Assembly (NCBI RefSeq): GCF_039555335.1
Contig: NC_092628.1
Location: 83,106,315 to 83,170,314, forward strand
Direction: 5' to 3'
Length of the DNA stretch: 64,000 nucleotides
Source of the DNA: Amphiura filiformis
Lineage: Eukaryota; Echinodermata; Ophiuroidea; Amphilepidida; Amphiuridae
Shown: positions 22,461 to 33,407 of the stretch, one piece after another
Position numbering within the stretch: the first letter of the stretch is position 1
Layout of the letters: every line of letters starts with the position of its first letter
Program-made: the position numbers and the translations under genes
The notes under the pieces: generated by a model
What the model was told of the DNA's origin: nothing
Database searches by the model: none
Seen by the model: the letters and a program-made list of their open reading frames with translations, nothing else

Positions 22461-23164
22461 TAAATAGCTTGCTCAGGAATGCATGCAATGCGGGCTCATA
22501 CACAAGTTGTGAACTTGTTAACATTACCTTAGATTATTTTCAAAAATCTACATGTAACCTTTTTTTTGGATCCCGGTACCTGCTTCTGTTCTGTGTGTAA
22601 AGTATGATAAATGTTCCGGCTTCTTCTTCTAATCATCACTTTATGTGAAACTAATTGATTTTAGTTACAAAGAAAAGTATGTGAAAAGTCAAAATCAAGG
22701 TTTAGGTATTTAGACATTTCTAAGCAACGTTACATATCAAAGAGCCTAAAGGACTTCCTTCTACTTAGGTCAAAGTGTTCAACTATTTATAGATTTATTT
22801 CAGGCCCTTATAACCCCTATAATTATAATAGTAGTATGCTGAACCTAGAATAAAACTCGTTTGTGTAATTTTGTCTCGTGTTAGTAGCATTTTGCATTTA
22901 TAAACAAATTTCAAAACAAAAACTAGATGTCGAAGTTGGGATGAAAAAGTGAGAAATTGATTCACGGATGCCACTTTCTTAGTGTCTTACCGTTCATATT
23001 GGCTCTTACCAAAATCAACAGCTCGACGACGACAACTGAGACGTCAATAATAACAATTGCAAAGACGACACCAACGACACCAGCAGCAACAACAACAATA
23101 ACAACAACAACAACAACAACAACAACACTGCTGAGCAATATAATTAACATTACTAATGTGTTAC
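22461..23164. other. 3' flank of receptor copy 4, paralogous to copy 3 flank
   Basis: From 22588 on it matches the copy 3 flank (13431-13467 then 14524-15161). It lacks the LINE fragment present there, so it shows the pre-insertion arrangement. It is presumably the intron start of copy 4. No exon seen. Confidence 0.65.
23083..23128. repeat. Short (CAA)n tract in the copy 4 intron
   Basis: Interrupted CAA/CAG/ACA triplets at the position homologous to the roughly 100-bp tract beside copy 3, so the microsatellite has expanded or contracted since the duplication. Confidence 0.9.
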
Positions 23165-25186
23165 CTGAATTGTTATGAGAATAGCTGCAAAAATAAGCTG
23201 TTCCTTTGGACCAGTTCCTTTTGGACGTCTCGTTGATTTCTTCGCCGCATCAAAGATGCGATATATGCGATTGACTTTGAGCAAAGTCGGAGCATATAAG
23301 AGTGTAAGACAAAGTGATGTCACAGCGTGTACCAGTATGCATGTTACCGATGTTGGTTTTGTAAAAAATAAGTAGACCGCCAAATATCCTAGCAGTAAAC
23401 CAAAGATATTGAGCGCACTCAACTCTCGGCTACTTGCCTTCACGTGCGGGTGACTACGATTTTTGATCAGTCCAAATATGGTCAAAATACACAGTGATAC
23501 ACCCACACAAGAAAACAGAATAATCGTTACAAGTACGGGATGTCGCATATCTATCAAAGTTGGAGAAATTTCCTCGCAATTGGTGAAATATTCATTTGGC
23601 CATAGTGTAAACTCACATGCTTTACATTCAGTGCCATTGAGAACTATTTCATGGTTTTGACATTTTCGGCAACCCCAACAACACTTTTCTTCTAAAGGCA
23701 CCACAATGTATCCCACATGACAATCTTCACGGCAACTGGAACGCGGTGCTGCTATTCCCGAGCCATTGAACCATTTGATCTTCTCTGGATAAATAGTTAA
23801 CTTCTTTGATGTGTTTAGCGCATCCCAAATAGCGATATCGACAAGAGCAGCTTCCCCAGTCTCAAGAATCTGCAGATTTTTCAAAACGTACTTTCCGCTG
23901 AGATCGCCTTTCGAATCCAATTTAAATTGACCTCTTGTGCCTTCGAAGCTTGTGCTTCGTATAAACCCAAGAAGATCACGACCAGTAAAGTTGACTTGAG
24001 ATAAACATTCGGTAAGTATATCTGAACAAAATTCTCTCAGTAAAGCGTCAAGAGCATGTGCAAACGCAAAAACCGAATCAATAACGGATGCCGCTAAACC
24101 ACCTAATCCCGTTGATTCATAATCCCCAATGATTTCCAAATCGCTGTTTTGTTGGAAATACATTTCAAGCCACGGGTTACCTTTCGATGTTTTAGCAGAT
24201 AGTTGTGGGAAATATTTCTCAAAGTCAGGCGGTGCCGGAAGGTAAAAGTTTACAAATATTCCACCAATCGGTAATATTTCATCCGTTCTGGGCGACATTG
24301 TATGTCCCCAGTATTCACTACCAATCCAGGTGATGGTTGAAGCAAATTCGGCATACATATTTTGTAAAGTTGCGATAACTGCGTTTGCAGTTCCCGTACC
24401 GACAAACATAACCACCACTTTAGCATTCCGTGCCTCAAATAACGCATCTGCGAGCTCCGTTAACTCCCTTTCGGTTTGGACATTTCTAATCGGCACAGAA
24501 AGTGCGATACATATGCCTCTTTCTGTCGCGAAATTTTGGAAAGCGTGAGATGCTTGAATACCATAAGTGTTGGCAAAGTATACAAGTGAGACGTATTCCC
24601 AATTAAAATATTTGAGGAGATCCGCCAGAGCTTCACTTTGATGACTGTCAGGAGGAACTGCACGCGAGAAGAACTCAAAACGGGACTTATCGCTCAATTC
24701 ATCGCTGGTCGCACCGAAAGAAATACTTGGAACTTCCAGAAGATCGCACACTGCGCCAACTACAAAGTTCTGCGTACTCGTTAAAGGTCCGACTAATCCT
24801 ATCAAATTTCCTCGAGGATCCTGATTTTCTGTCTCAGAAATACCACATGAACTTTTGTCTATCAAAGAAAGGGCTGCCCAAAGAGCAGTATCCTCGGCGA
24901 AACAGTCGTCACGAATGTCAAAACCCAAAGTTACATTCGGTAATAGGTCAATATGGTTATTGATGACATTGACCGCGTATACCATTGCTTCAATGAGTTG
25001 GAGTGTCGTCAATGTTGGAACTGAACCACAAGCCGATATTCCTTCAAGACTCAAAGGAAAGATTCCACCTATCTTGAAATCTCCTGGCTGGATGTAAGAC
25101 ACACGAGCTGCATCTGGAATTCCGCAGTCAACTGATGTAATGAAAATCAAAGAAGCAATAATAGCTGAAGCCAAAGTCGACCACAT
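23165..25186 (-). CDS. Class C GPCR (mGluR-like) large exon, copy 4, open
   Basis: Subfamily B receptor exon of exactly 674 codons, the same length as copy 1, ending in phase 0 at CAG|GTAACAC. Signal peptide (MWSTLASAII...SVDC), Venus-flytrap domain, nine-cysteine domain (CREDC, CCWGCRKC, ECKAC) and TM1-TM3 are all intact. By remembered alignment to mGluR1 it keeps Ser165 (GPLTS), Thr188 (GATSD), Asp208 (PPDS) and Tyr236 (NTYG). It has Glu for Asp318 (GSEYWGH), and Leu for both Arg78 (LQLIEAM) and Lys409. It should bind an alpha-amino acid or related ligand other than glutamate. TM4-TM7 are not found downstream within the window. Confidence 0.9.
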
Positions 25187-26189
25187 TTTGCTACTTCAAT
25201 TTTGATGCACGTTGCTTTCGTTGATGGTGTAGGTAAATTCAAAATGATGTGGTTATCACCACAGAATAAGTTACAGTTTATTCCAATTTTGGTTACATTT
25301 GCAACATTATGTTTATAAACTTGATTGCCTGCTAAAAGTTGATTCAATGTATATAGATTCGACAATCAATGCTGTTGCGAGCTGTGGTACAATTACACTA
25401 TGGTTTAAAAGATGCTACGGTACAGTGGATTAAAATTGCTCCCTTTATCTCCATTATTAAGAATCGATAGATGACCTAGGCTTCATTTCCTATTTTTTGT
25501 CTCTGTGGTTGAAGCATTTTTTTATTACAAATCCTCTCAATTTAAATTACACCTTGGTTGCTGCTGAAGTATCATTGTCAGGAGGCAGCATGGCGGTTCT
25601 TCCCATTCTTCTTTATACAAATCAGTATAAACATAATGTATTAGTTCTATTGGTAGCAACGTACACGTTTTAAAATAAACGAAAGCTATCACACCAGGTC
25701 GTCAATGATAATGGTTTTAATTATGCTGCACTTAACTGTTCGCGCTTGCTCTGATGATCAATGTATACAATATTGAAATGGACATTTTCACCAATCTTTT
25801 CAAAATAGTGCATGAATATTTATTCAAAAAATATTATCACATAACTATAAAGGTAATGGTTCTTATCAAAAGTGGACACTTGACATTCGATTTTTAAAAA
25901 TTATTTATACTTGTAAAAATCAATTTTAAAGTACCATTATTTCAATTATAATGGTTATAGTGACAATACATTGGTTTTTTGAATTGTGTAACTTCTAATT
26001 AGATATTGTTCTGTTAAGTGTATTTCTCCAATTAAGTTAAAATACGTTTGAAATCCATTTGCTTTTGGTTTAATGTTTTTAATAATAAATTAACAAACGG
26101 TAATTGATTATAATTTTCATTATTACTATTTTTATAAATTTTTTTTATATAAAATACTAGAGTTAACAATAAGGAGTGACACAGGTCAA
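25187..26189. other. Upstream region of receptor copy 4
   Basis: The first 75 bp match the upstream flank of copy 3 to the breakpoint at CACCACAG. Beyond that it is AT-rich spacer with no open frame or repeat I can identify. Confidence 0.5.
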
Positions 26190-28950
26190 GAACTTAAATA
26201 TGCACATATGCAATATAAAAGACAACTTGAACCACATGGGCTAATCAGTGGTTCACATTCGACTTGGGACAACAAGGGTGAAGGGGTACAGTAAAGCATC
26301 AAAGAAATAAGATGCCTGTGTACTCTGCTCTTGCAGGAAGGTGCGCCGCTGTCAGATATGTCACCGACTACTCCTGTCAGTAGACATGGTTCTAGAAATT
26401 GGTACTGTGAGAGCATGGCAATTGGCAAGGCATGGACAAGCCGGAGCGGGAAGCTCATCTGACTACAAATGGCTTTGGTAGCAGTGCCTTCAGATCTGGT
26501 GGGCACAAGCTGGTGTGAATTTTGTAGAGGACCGTTGCTGCAGCCACTTGACGTCTTTGATGGAGAGACGTGATGTTCAGTATCGTGCTTGCTTCTTCTT
26601 CACTCACACCTATGATTCAAACGGCCTTCGTCTGGATAGAGTTTAATAATCCTAGAGTAGTGGCACTGGCACTCATCCAAGACAGAGAGGCATATCCCAT
26701 CACACTGCGAACGTACTTGATCCTTGTAAACTGTTGGTCTGCCTCTGGTATTAAGTTTATTTGCAACTCTCCTCAGAGCACCCAGAATCTGTCCTGCTCT
26801 GGATGAGACGTTGGAAATATGCTTTGTCGAGGTCAGGGGCGTAGCCAGCCCTCTCTGCCTTAGGGGCGTAGCCAGCCCTCTCTGCCTTGGTGGCCAAGGC
26901 TCCAAAAAATTCCCCCGAAGTTGACTGAGAAATAGATCAAAACGAGCGAACGTAGCTAACAGAGCCTTTATGCGTGGGGTCCAGGGGCCCGCATTAGGGT
27001 CCTGGTGGGGGTCCCGGAGGCGAAGCGCCCGGAAGCTCATGCGTTTTGGTCATTTTTATACCATGAGGAGAAGCCTCCTTGCATACATTTTGTAACATTT
27101 TTTACCACGTAAACATGTAAGGTTTCTTCAATTTCTTCCCTCTCTCTCATTCCTTCCCCCTCCCCCTTCTTTTCCTTAAGTTCCCCTTCCTGCTTTTTCC
27201 ATCTTCTTCATATTCTTTAATTTCTTCCCCAGTTTCTCTCATTCCTTCCCCTTCCATTACACTCACTTAAATTACTTCCCCTGAAATCACTTTCGGTTCC
27301 CTTCCTTAAAATTCCTTTCCTTCTTCATATTCTTCAGTTTCTTCCCCTTTCTTACACTCCTTGTGCATGAATTTTTTCCCCACAATAAATAATTTTTTAT
27401 GTAAGTTGTTTTCTTAATCTCTTTTCCCCTAATTTCATTTCCCTCTCCCTATTCCTTCCCCTCATTCCTGTTGGGCTTCCATTTTGTTTTTTCATTTCCC
27501 TCTTTTGTATTTATTCTCGTTTCCTCTCTGTCGCTTTTCCTTCCCTCTTGACCCTTTCTTTTCCCAACCCTCTTCCTTTTCTCTTCGTTTCTTCCCCTTT
27601 CTTTCTTTTTCTTCTTTCCTTTTCTTTTCTCTTCTTTTCCCCTTCCTTTCCAGTTCAAGTCGCCCACCCTGCTCTCCCCTAGCTACGCCACTGGTCCAGG
27701 TTAGCTTGCTGTCGACTGTGACTCCCAGGATCTCCAGCTCCTCCTTCTCAGCCAGTTTGGTGGTACCAAACAGAAGATCTTGCTTGGCTGGATTCCTCTT
27801 TCTTGATATTGCCTGACATTTCGATGGCTCGAAGGTCACCTTCCATCTGTCTGCCCAGATCCTCATTTTCAGGTTTCTGTTCAGGCGAGCAGTAACAGCT
27901 TCAGGGTTGTCCCTAGTAATCTCACAAAATAAGGTGGAATTGTCTGCATAGAGGTAGAGTTGGTTTTCACAGTCATCAACCAGGTCATCAATGAATACAG
28001 AGAACAAAAGTAGACCCAATATTGTCCCATGGGGAACTGATGCATTGATGGAGGAAGTACTTGACGACTTGCCAGATAAGACAGCAGGTGAGCAGTTTGC
28101 CGGATACTCCTTTTGCCATGAGTTCCGAGTAAGGGCCGTTATGTCAGACCTTGTCAAATGCTCCTTTGATGTCTAGTTGCCTCTGTCCAGGGAGTTGGAC
28201 CACCTTGGGTCAGTATTGGAAGGATATCAGCTGTGCTGTGTTATGGCCTATCTGTCTATCTGATATCAGTTGGTTTCTAAGAATGTACTTCTGAAGTTTG
28301 TTCTGTACAACAGCCTCCATGTACTTGCTGATGATGCTGAGCAGAGAAATGGGGCGGTACATAGATGAATTAGACTTCGTATCTCGCTTGAGAATGGGGA
28401 TGACAGATATGCAGTCTTCCGTAGGATTGAGAAAACTCCCTTGGAGAAGCAAAGTTCAAACAGCAGGTTGAGTGGTCTTTTAAGTTCTGCGCTGCACTCC
28501 TTCAGGACTCTTGCTGGGATTTCATCAGGACCAGTAGCTCTATCTGGTTGTAGATTCCTGGGAAGCTTCCTAACATCTTTGACCTTGAAGGCCATCTTTT
28601 CCATTTCCATTGAGCACGTTGTAGAATGATGAACTTCTGGAGCGGGTTCTTCTACGCTGGCAAGCTGACATTTAGCAGCAAAGGTCTGGCAAAACCTTTC
28701 GGCTTTGCCTTTTTATGTATTGTAGACTTGACGCCCGACCTTCAGCACTGGTCTGATGGACTTACCAGACAGGGTGTTAACAGTGTTCCAACAATTCTTG
28801 CTGCTGAAGCTGCTATCTGAGAGTTCTTTCCTCAACTTGTTGTTATAGCTCATTCTGGCTACCTTCCCCGCATGACTGTACTCCTTTCTAGCGTTTGTAA
28901 ACTTACCCTTGTTTATCTTGTTCTTCTTTAGCTTCCTGAATATGGAAGCT
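26190..28950 (-). mobile_element. LINE retrotransposon, minus strand, split by a hAT-like insertion
   Basis: Reading on the minus strand: FTNARKEYSHAGKVARMSYN and CWNTVNTLSGK (28930-28760), RKLPRNLQPDRATGPDEIPA (about 28570), MYRPISLLSIISKYMEAVV (about 28370), then HGTILGLLLFSVFIDDL and the catalytic site reduced to YADNST (normally YADD) near 27940, LGVTVDSKLTW, a gap caused by the inserted element, and SNVSSRAGQILGALRR with YKDQVRS (26830-26700). The tail continues to about 26190 with CPPDLKALLPK. Several stops and shifts make it inactive. Confidence 0.85.
26834..27693. mobile_element. hAT-like non-autonomous DNA transposon nested in the LINE
   Basis: Ends CAGGGGCGTAGCCAG and the inverted CTAGCTACGCCACTG, i.e. 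CAG...CTG termini. The 8-bp flanks GTCGAGGT (26826-26833) and GTCCAGGT (27694-27701) match at seven of eight bases, fitting hAT target duplication. It interrupts the LINE frame between LTWT and SNVSS. The left end has a 27-bp tandem duplication. The interior (27120-27660) is a C/T-rich low-complexity tract with no transposase. Confidence 0.8.
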
Positions 28951-29520
28951 AATAAAGTAAATATTACTTTTTAAGACGACTTGCATGGCACGAGCCATAT
29001 TTTTCCAGTTTTAGCCATTTAACTAAAACAAAAAAACCCGTATTTCTTTATATTAACACATTGATCTAATAGGAAATGAGACAAGGGAGCCAATAATTGC
29101 ATTTATATTTCTGTCCGCGAAATGAATCAAATAAGGCAATAATTATATATCCATTTGTCTTGAGGTTCTTGTGTTAATGCCAATAATATATCAAAGCGAA
29201 AGTTTTGGGCGTTATCTTCTGCTGATATTGGTGTTGATGAAATAGTTACCTACTTCTGATATTGGTGTTCACGAAGATTCAAGAAGGTATCTATTGCTGA
29301 TATTGGAATTGATGAAAAAGATATCTGTTGCTTGGTTATCAACAACTTCCTTCACCCAATGGAATTTGAGGGGCTACACAGATAACTGGTGGACGTTACA
29401 ATTCGAGTGCGGATGGGCTTGCGCCGGGTGCGTAATTACTTTCTGCAACCATAATGGGCCGCAATAGCTTTAAACTACACAAATGAGTCTTATGTTAATT
29501 ATATATACGCTAATTTAAAT
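28951..29520. other. Spacer, no gene recognised
   Basis: AT-rich. Its right end (about 29490-29524) is duplicated at 36165-36207. It also includes the first units of the degenerate repeat described next. Confidence 0.45.
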
Positions 29521-29935
29521 GTACTGGGTTCGACCGCAATCGGCCTAGTTGTTGCCGATGGTGATTCTGATGATTAGTGCCAGTGAAACTACAGCGCTTT
29601 GAAAGCTATATGGAAAAATGTGCTGTATAATATCCAAGATTTACCATTTATTTAGTTATCTACTGCTGACATTGATTATGATAGAATTGTTTCTCTGCTG
29701 GTGTTGGTGTCGATGAAGTCGTCATCTAATGGCCGCTACTGGTGTTGATGAAGAAAATAACTACTGATATTGGTGTCATTACTACTGTCATTTTTTGCTG
29801 ATATTGATTAAATAGTTATTTTGTTTTTTGTTTTAACATTTAAAAATGTTTTCTGATATTGGCATGCTCGTAAAGAAGTCAAGTGCCGCTGTACTGAAGG
29901 TCTTCAATACTGATGTCGATATAGATGAAGTATTC
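29215..29935. repeat. Degenerate CTGATATTGGTGTTGATGAA repeat
   Basis: At least nine variants of CTGATATTGGTGTTGATGAA occur with irregular spacing (for example 29220, 29257, 29295, 29665, 29700, 29740, 29766, 29850). It looks like a decayed minisatellite or dispersed unit. No frame is kept across units. Confidence 0.6.
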
Positions 29936-30017
29936 ACTGCAGAAAAACTATATCATCGTTAGACGGCTACATTGTCAATTATACATATCAGCTCGTCAAT
30001 GAGCAAAAATTGCCCAA

Positions 30018-30087
30018 ATGATGGGGGTGGGGTGGGGTGGGGGGGGGGGTGGGGGTGGGCATGGTGGGGGGGTTTTTTTGGGGGGGT
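30018..30087 (+). repeat. G-run tract with quadruplex potential
   Basis: Multiple runs of four or more G separated by single T or short spacers over 70 bp on the plus strand, which is the textbook pattern for G-quadruplex formation. Confidence 0.75.
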
Positions 30088-30191
30088 GAAAAAATAATAT
30101 GTTCGAAATTGGCCATATTTTTACTCCCATGAATTTCAAAGCACTGAAAATTAAGGAAAGTGCCAATTTTGGGATTCAACTTTTCACTTTT

Positions 30192-30290
30192 GTACACATT
30201 ACTTTTGAGCTTGGAGATAAAAATAAATAAATAAAAAATAAATAAAGTTGGACAATGTATTATAGGACAATGTAGCACAAAACAACTTTT
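30192..30290 (+). repeat. Left copy of a 100-bp direct duplication
   Basis: Nearly identical to 36204-36306, from GTACACATTACTTTTGAGC to GCACAAAACAACTTTT, including the AAATAAATAAATAAAAAAT tract. The two copies flank the 4.26-kb element but do not abut it. Confidence 0.9.
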
Positions 30291-30945
30291 AATAGAAGCT
30301 CGATTATTCTCATTTGATGTTTGATTTATTTGAGTTCATTAATCATAATTTATGGCAATGATAGTTGCAAAATAGAACAGTTTGTAACCTATGATTTACA
30401 AAGTGCGCATGAAAAAATACCATACCCTATAACTAATTTAACACCACAGAATGTATATTCGTACTTTTTTGGTGGTATATAATATCGAACATAGTTATAT
30501 AAGTTATATAGTCCGACAAGGCCCGTAGAGCTGGCAAAGTATTTGCTCGCGGGCAACTCAACCCAAACCTCCACGTGGTGTCGGATGGATAACGCAAACT
30601 TGGGCTCTGGGGAACAGGCTTGGATGCGAGGAAGTCAAGCTACTGAGCGTAGGATCATGCAAAGTAATTTGACCACGTTTTAGCCCTTCCTCGGCTGACT
30701 CAGCCTGGTGTGGCTCTGAAGAGACACCGTTTGGTTTTGACCACGCACACCATCATCATCCCTATATCTTCGTCTTAAAAATTGCCGTGGTAGTACGATA
30801 AATCCTCACGTTTTTCAACAACTACGCATGGTGATTTTGAGCTATTTTGTTCGAGATAGGCCGTGCGACTCAGGCTATGCATACAATTTGAGATTTTGAG
30901 AGCCGGCCACACTGTTTCTATTCTATGTTTTACGATTTTCGCATG
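30291..30945. other. Spacer, no gene recognised
   Basis: No supported open frame or RNA gene. It ends at the target duplication of the large inverted-repeat element. Confidence 0.45.
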
Positions 30946-31998
30946 ATCAGTATATGGCTGGCCGTAACCGCCACAACGTGGAGCTGCTACGCGTAGCTTA
31001 CTTTTCGCTTCGCGGAGCTAAATTGACCAATCATGTTAGATCTTTTCATTACGCGGAGCCAGTTGATGCATCATCGTTCCAGAGAGAAAAACTCTTGCCA
31101 AAATTAATGTTTACTATGTGGATTTTAAATGAATCGAATGTAAATAAACCACAAACAGTTGTACAGGATCAATACCATTGTTTGATTAGTGTATAGTCAA
31201 TGTTATCTTGCATGCATGTGCCATGTGTGTGGCGTGTTTGTTTGTTTGTCTACTGTGTCAGGCCAGGATCACTGACACCCACGGTACTGATACTGTCATA
31301 CTATCACGGTGATCATATTGTTGAATGTTGTTGACTTTAAAATAATCATGATGCAGTCATGTCTACAGTAGAATTCACCACGACCTTTGAAGGACTTAAA
31401 CCACATTAAAAGCTATTAAACCAAGATAACACTCAATGAAAACAGCTCAACTATGTTACATCAGATCTTCTCTGGTTAAATACACACTGCACTTGTGTCT
31501 GTTTTACCTGTGCAATGAACAATGAGCTGGTATTATAGTTTCAGTTGGGTGAATGATTATAAAGCGAACGCAAGGTAACAATACTGTCTGGGCTTTTGTT
31601 TACGAAATGAGACAATAGTCTGCTTATTGTTAACCAGCGTTCTTGAAAATGAGAAGCATAATGGTTTGCAGACTTAACACAGTTTAGAAATAATTTGTTC
31701 ATATTTTTTGGTGTTATCTGTCGTTTACATATCCTTCCTAAAACACAAAAGTACCAATATTTCCAAACACCTAAATTAGCTAAAAATTTAGGAAATGTTA
31801 CAAAACTATATTTTCTAGAATTTCAGAGAATACTTTAAATATTGACTGGTTATTTTTTACACAGTGACGTCATATAGGCAATGGCATAAAACCTTCTAAC
31901 ATACACTAGGTCACGCGTCAATGGTGAGCGCACTGAGTATTGTGTATAGGAAAACGGGCAGTACCGTAACTACAGTATGTTTGGCGGGATTTGTTATT

Positions 31999-32350
31999 TG
32001 GCTAGTTAGCATTTGGTTAGTTAAATTCAAAATCAACAGAGGGCGTCCTATTTTGGCTAGTTAAATGTTGGTCGCCCAGGCTAGTTAAAATTTTGTCCCT
32101 TAGGCTAGTTAAAATTTTGTCCCCTAGGCTAGTTAAAATTTTTCCCTTAGGCTAGTTAAAATTTTGTCGCCTAGGCTAGTTAAAAATTTTCCCTTAGGCT
32201 AGTTAAAATTTTGTCCCCAAGGCTAGTTAAAATTTTTCGCTTAGGCTAGTTAAATTTTTTCCCTTAGGCTAGTTAAAATTTAGTCCCTCAGGCTAGTTAA
32301 AATTTTGTCCCTCGGTCTAGTTAAATTTTAGTCTCTCAGGCTAGTTAAAT
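31999..32350 (+). repeat. Left-arm minisatellite, 23-24-bp units
   Basis: About 14 units of the type GGCTAGTTAAAATTTTGTCCC, with variable last bases. The same unit occurs inverted in the right arm. Confidence 0.9.
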
Positions 32351-33334
32351 CAGATGAACATTTATAAAATTGCTTTGTACTATCCATATAGAATTGAGTA
32401 TGATAATACAAAAGTTGAGGTGAGAAGTGAGCAGTGAGGCCAGCATGGTCTTGTCACCATGATGATGGGATTTGTGGACTAAAAAGGAGGGAGGACTTGG
32501 GGAGTTATTCATTACTAGGAGTTACAGTGTCTGTCAAAATGATCTCATCTCCTGTGGCAAATTCATTAACCCCATAGCTCAAAGTTGACCTCAAGTTGAA
32601 GAGTATGGGATTTTTTTTTTAATTTACTCAAAGGTCATTGTATTGCTGTACAAGTATATTGGGGTTAAAGAACAGAGCATGTTTGACTTAGCTCATATGA
32701 ATGTGATTTGTGTTATATATTTGTGGTATTAATTGTTTTAACAGCCCTGGCTGCTAAACCCTTGTCCCAAGGATGTCTGTGTTTATATTTATCATTTCAG
32801 CTTGTCATATTATGTCTCAAGACAGGAAATTTCTGATAGTGGAGGGGTATTGTGTTGAATGTTGGATCTGTAACCATGGTAATGGTGAACAGAAAATTTT
32901 GGAGTTAAGTCAATTACCGACGTCAATTAGACACGAAATTGCAGAAGTTTAAATGATTAGTCTGATATATATATATTTCTTTTACACAAAATGTTAGGGG
33001 CTGTGCAATAATTAAAGCCCCGGGAGAGTTTAAAAGGGGAGGGGGGTGGCAAACTGATTTTCCTGGTTTTTTCCTGGTTTTTTTAAAGTATTTTTTGCGT
33101 ATTTGCCTAATTTTTGAAATGGTTTTTAGCGTATATCATTATCAGTTATGTTTCATAATAGTGTTTTACTTCTGTACATTATTTCTGTTTTCATTTTGGT
33201 ATTTATTTTCCCGTTTATTTTATAGGATGGAAATCATTGCTTTGTACATGTATAATGTTTTTAACTATTTCTTTATTTATGCTAAATAATGCTATGTGTG
33301 TATTTTAAAGGTTTTGATTGTTTTTGTATTTCTT

Positions 33335-33407
33335 AAGGTTGATTTGTTTTGTACAGCGCTTCGTCCTTTAGTAAAGGCGCTTTATAAATGCCGTTAATAA
33401 TAATAAT
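33335..33407 (+). mobile_element. Retroposon 3' tail (SINE/LINE-like)
   Basis: TTTGTACAGCGCTTCG followed by GGCGCTTTATAAATGCCG and a (TAA)n run. This is the conserved end of many invertebrate SINEs and LINEs. No head or tRNA-like promoter was recognised upstream. Confidence 0.55.

Noticed and set aside
27449..27816. Lys/Arg/Glu-rich or Phe/Ser/Pro-rich open frames
   Set aside because: Low-complexity pyrimidine tract inside the hAT-like insertion, not a protein gene.
30591..30780. Possible tRNA or small RNA gene
   Set aside because: No cloverleaf with A and B boxes could be drawn.
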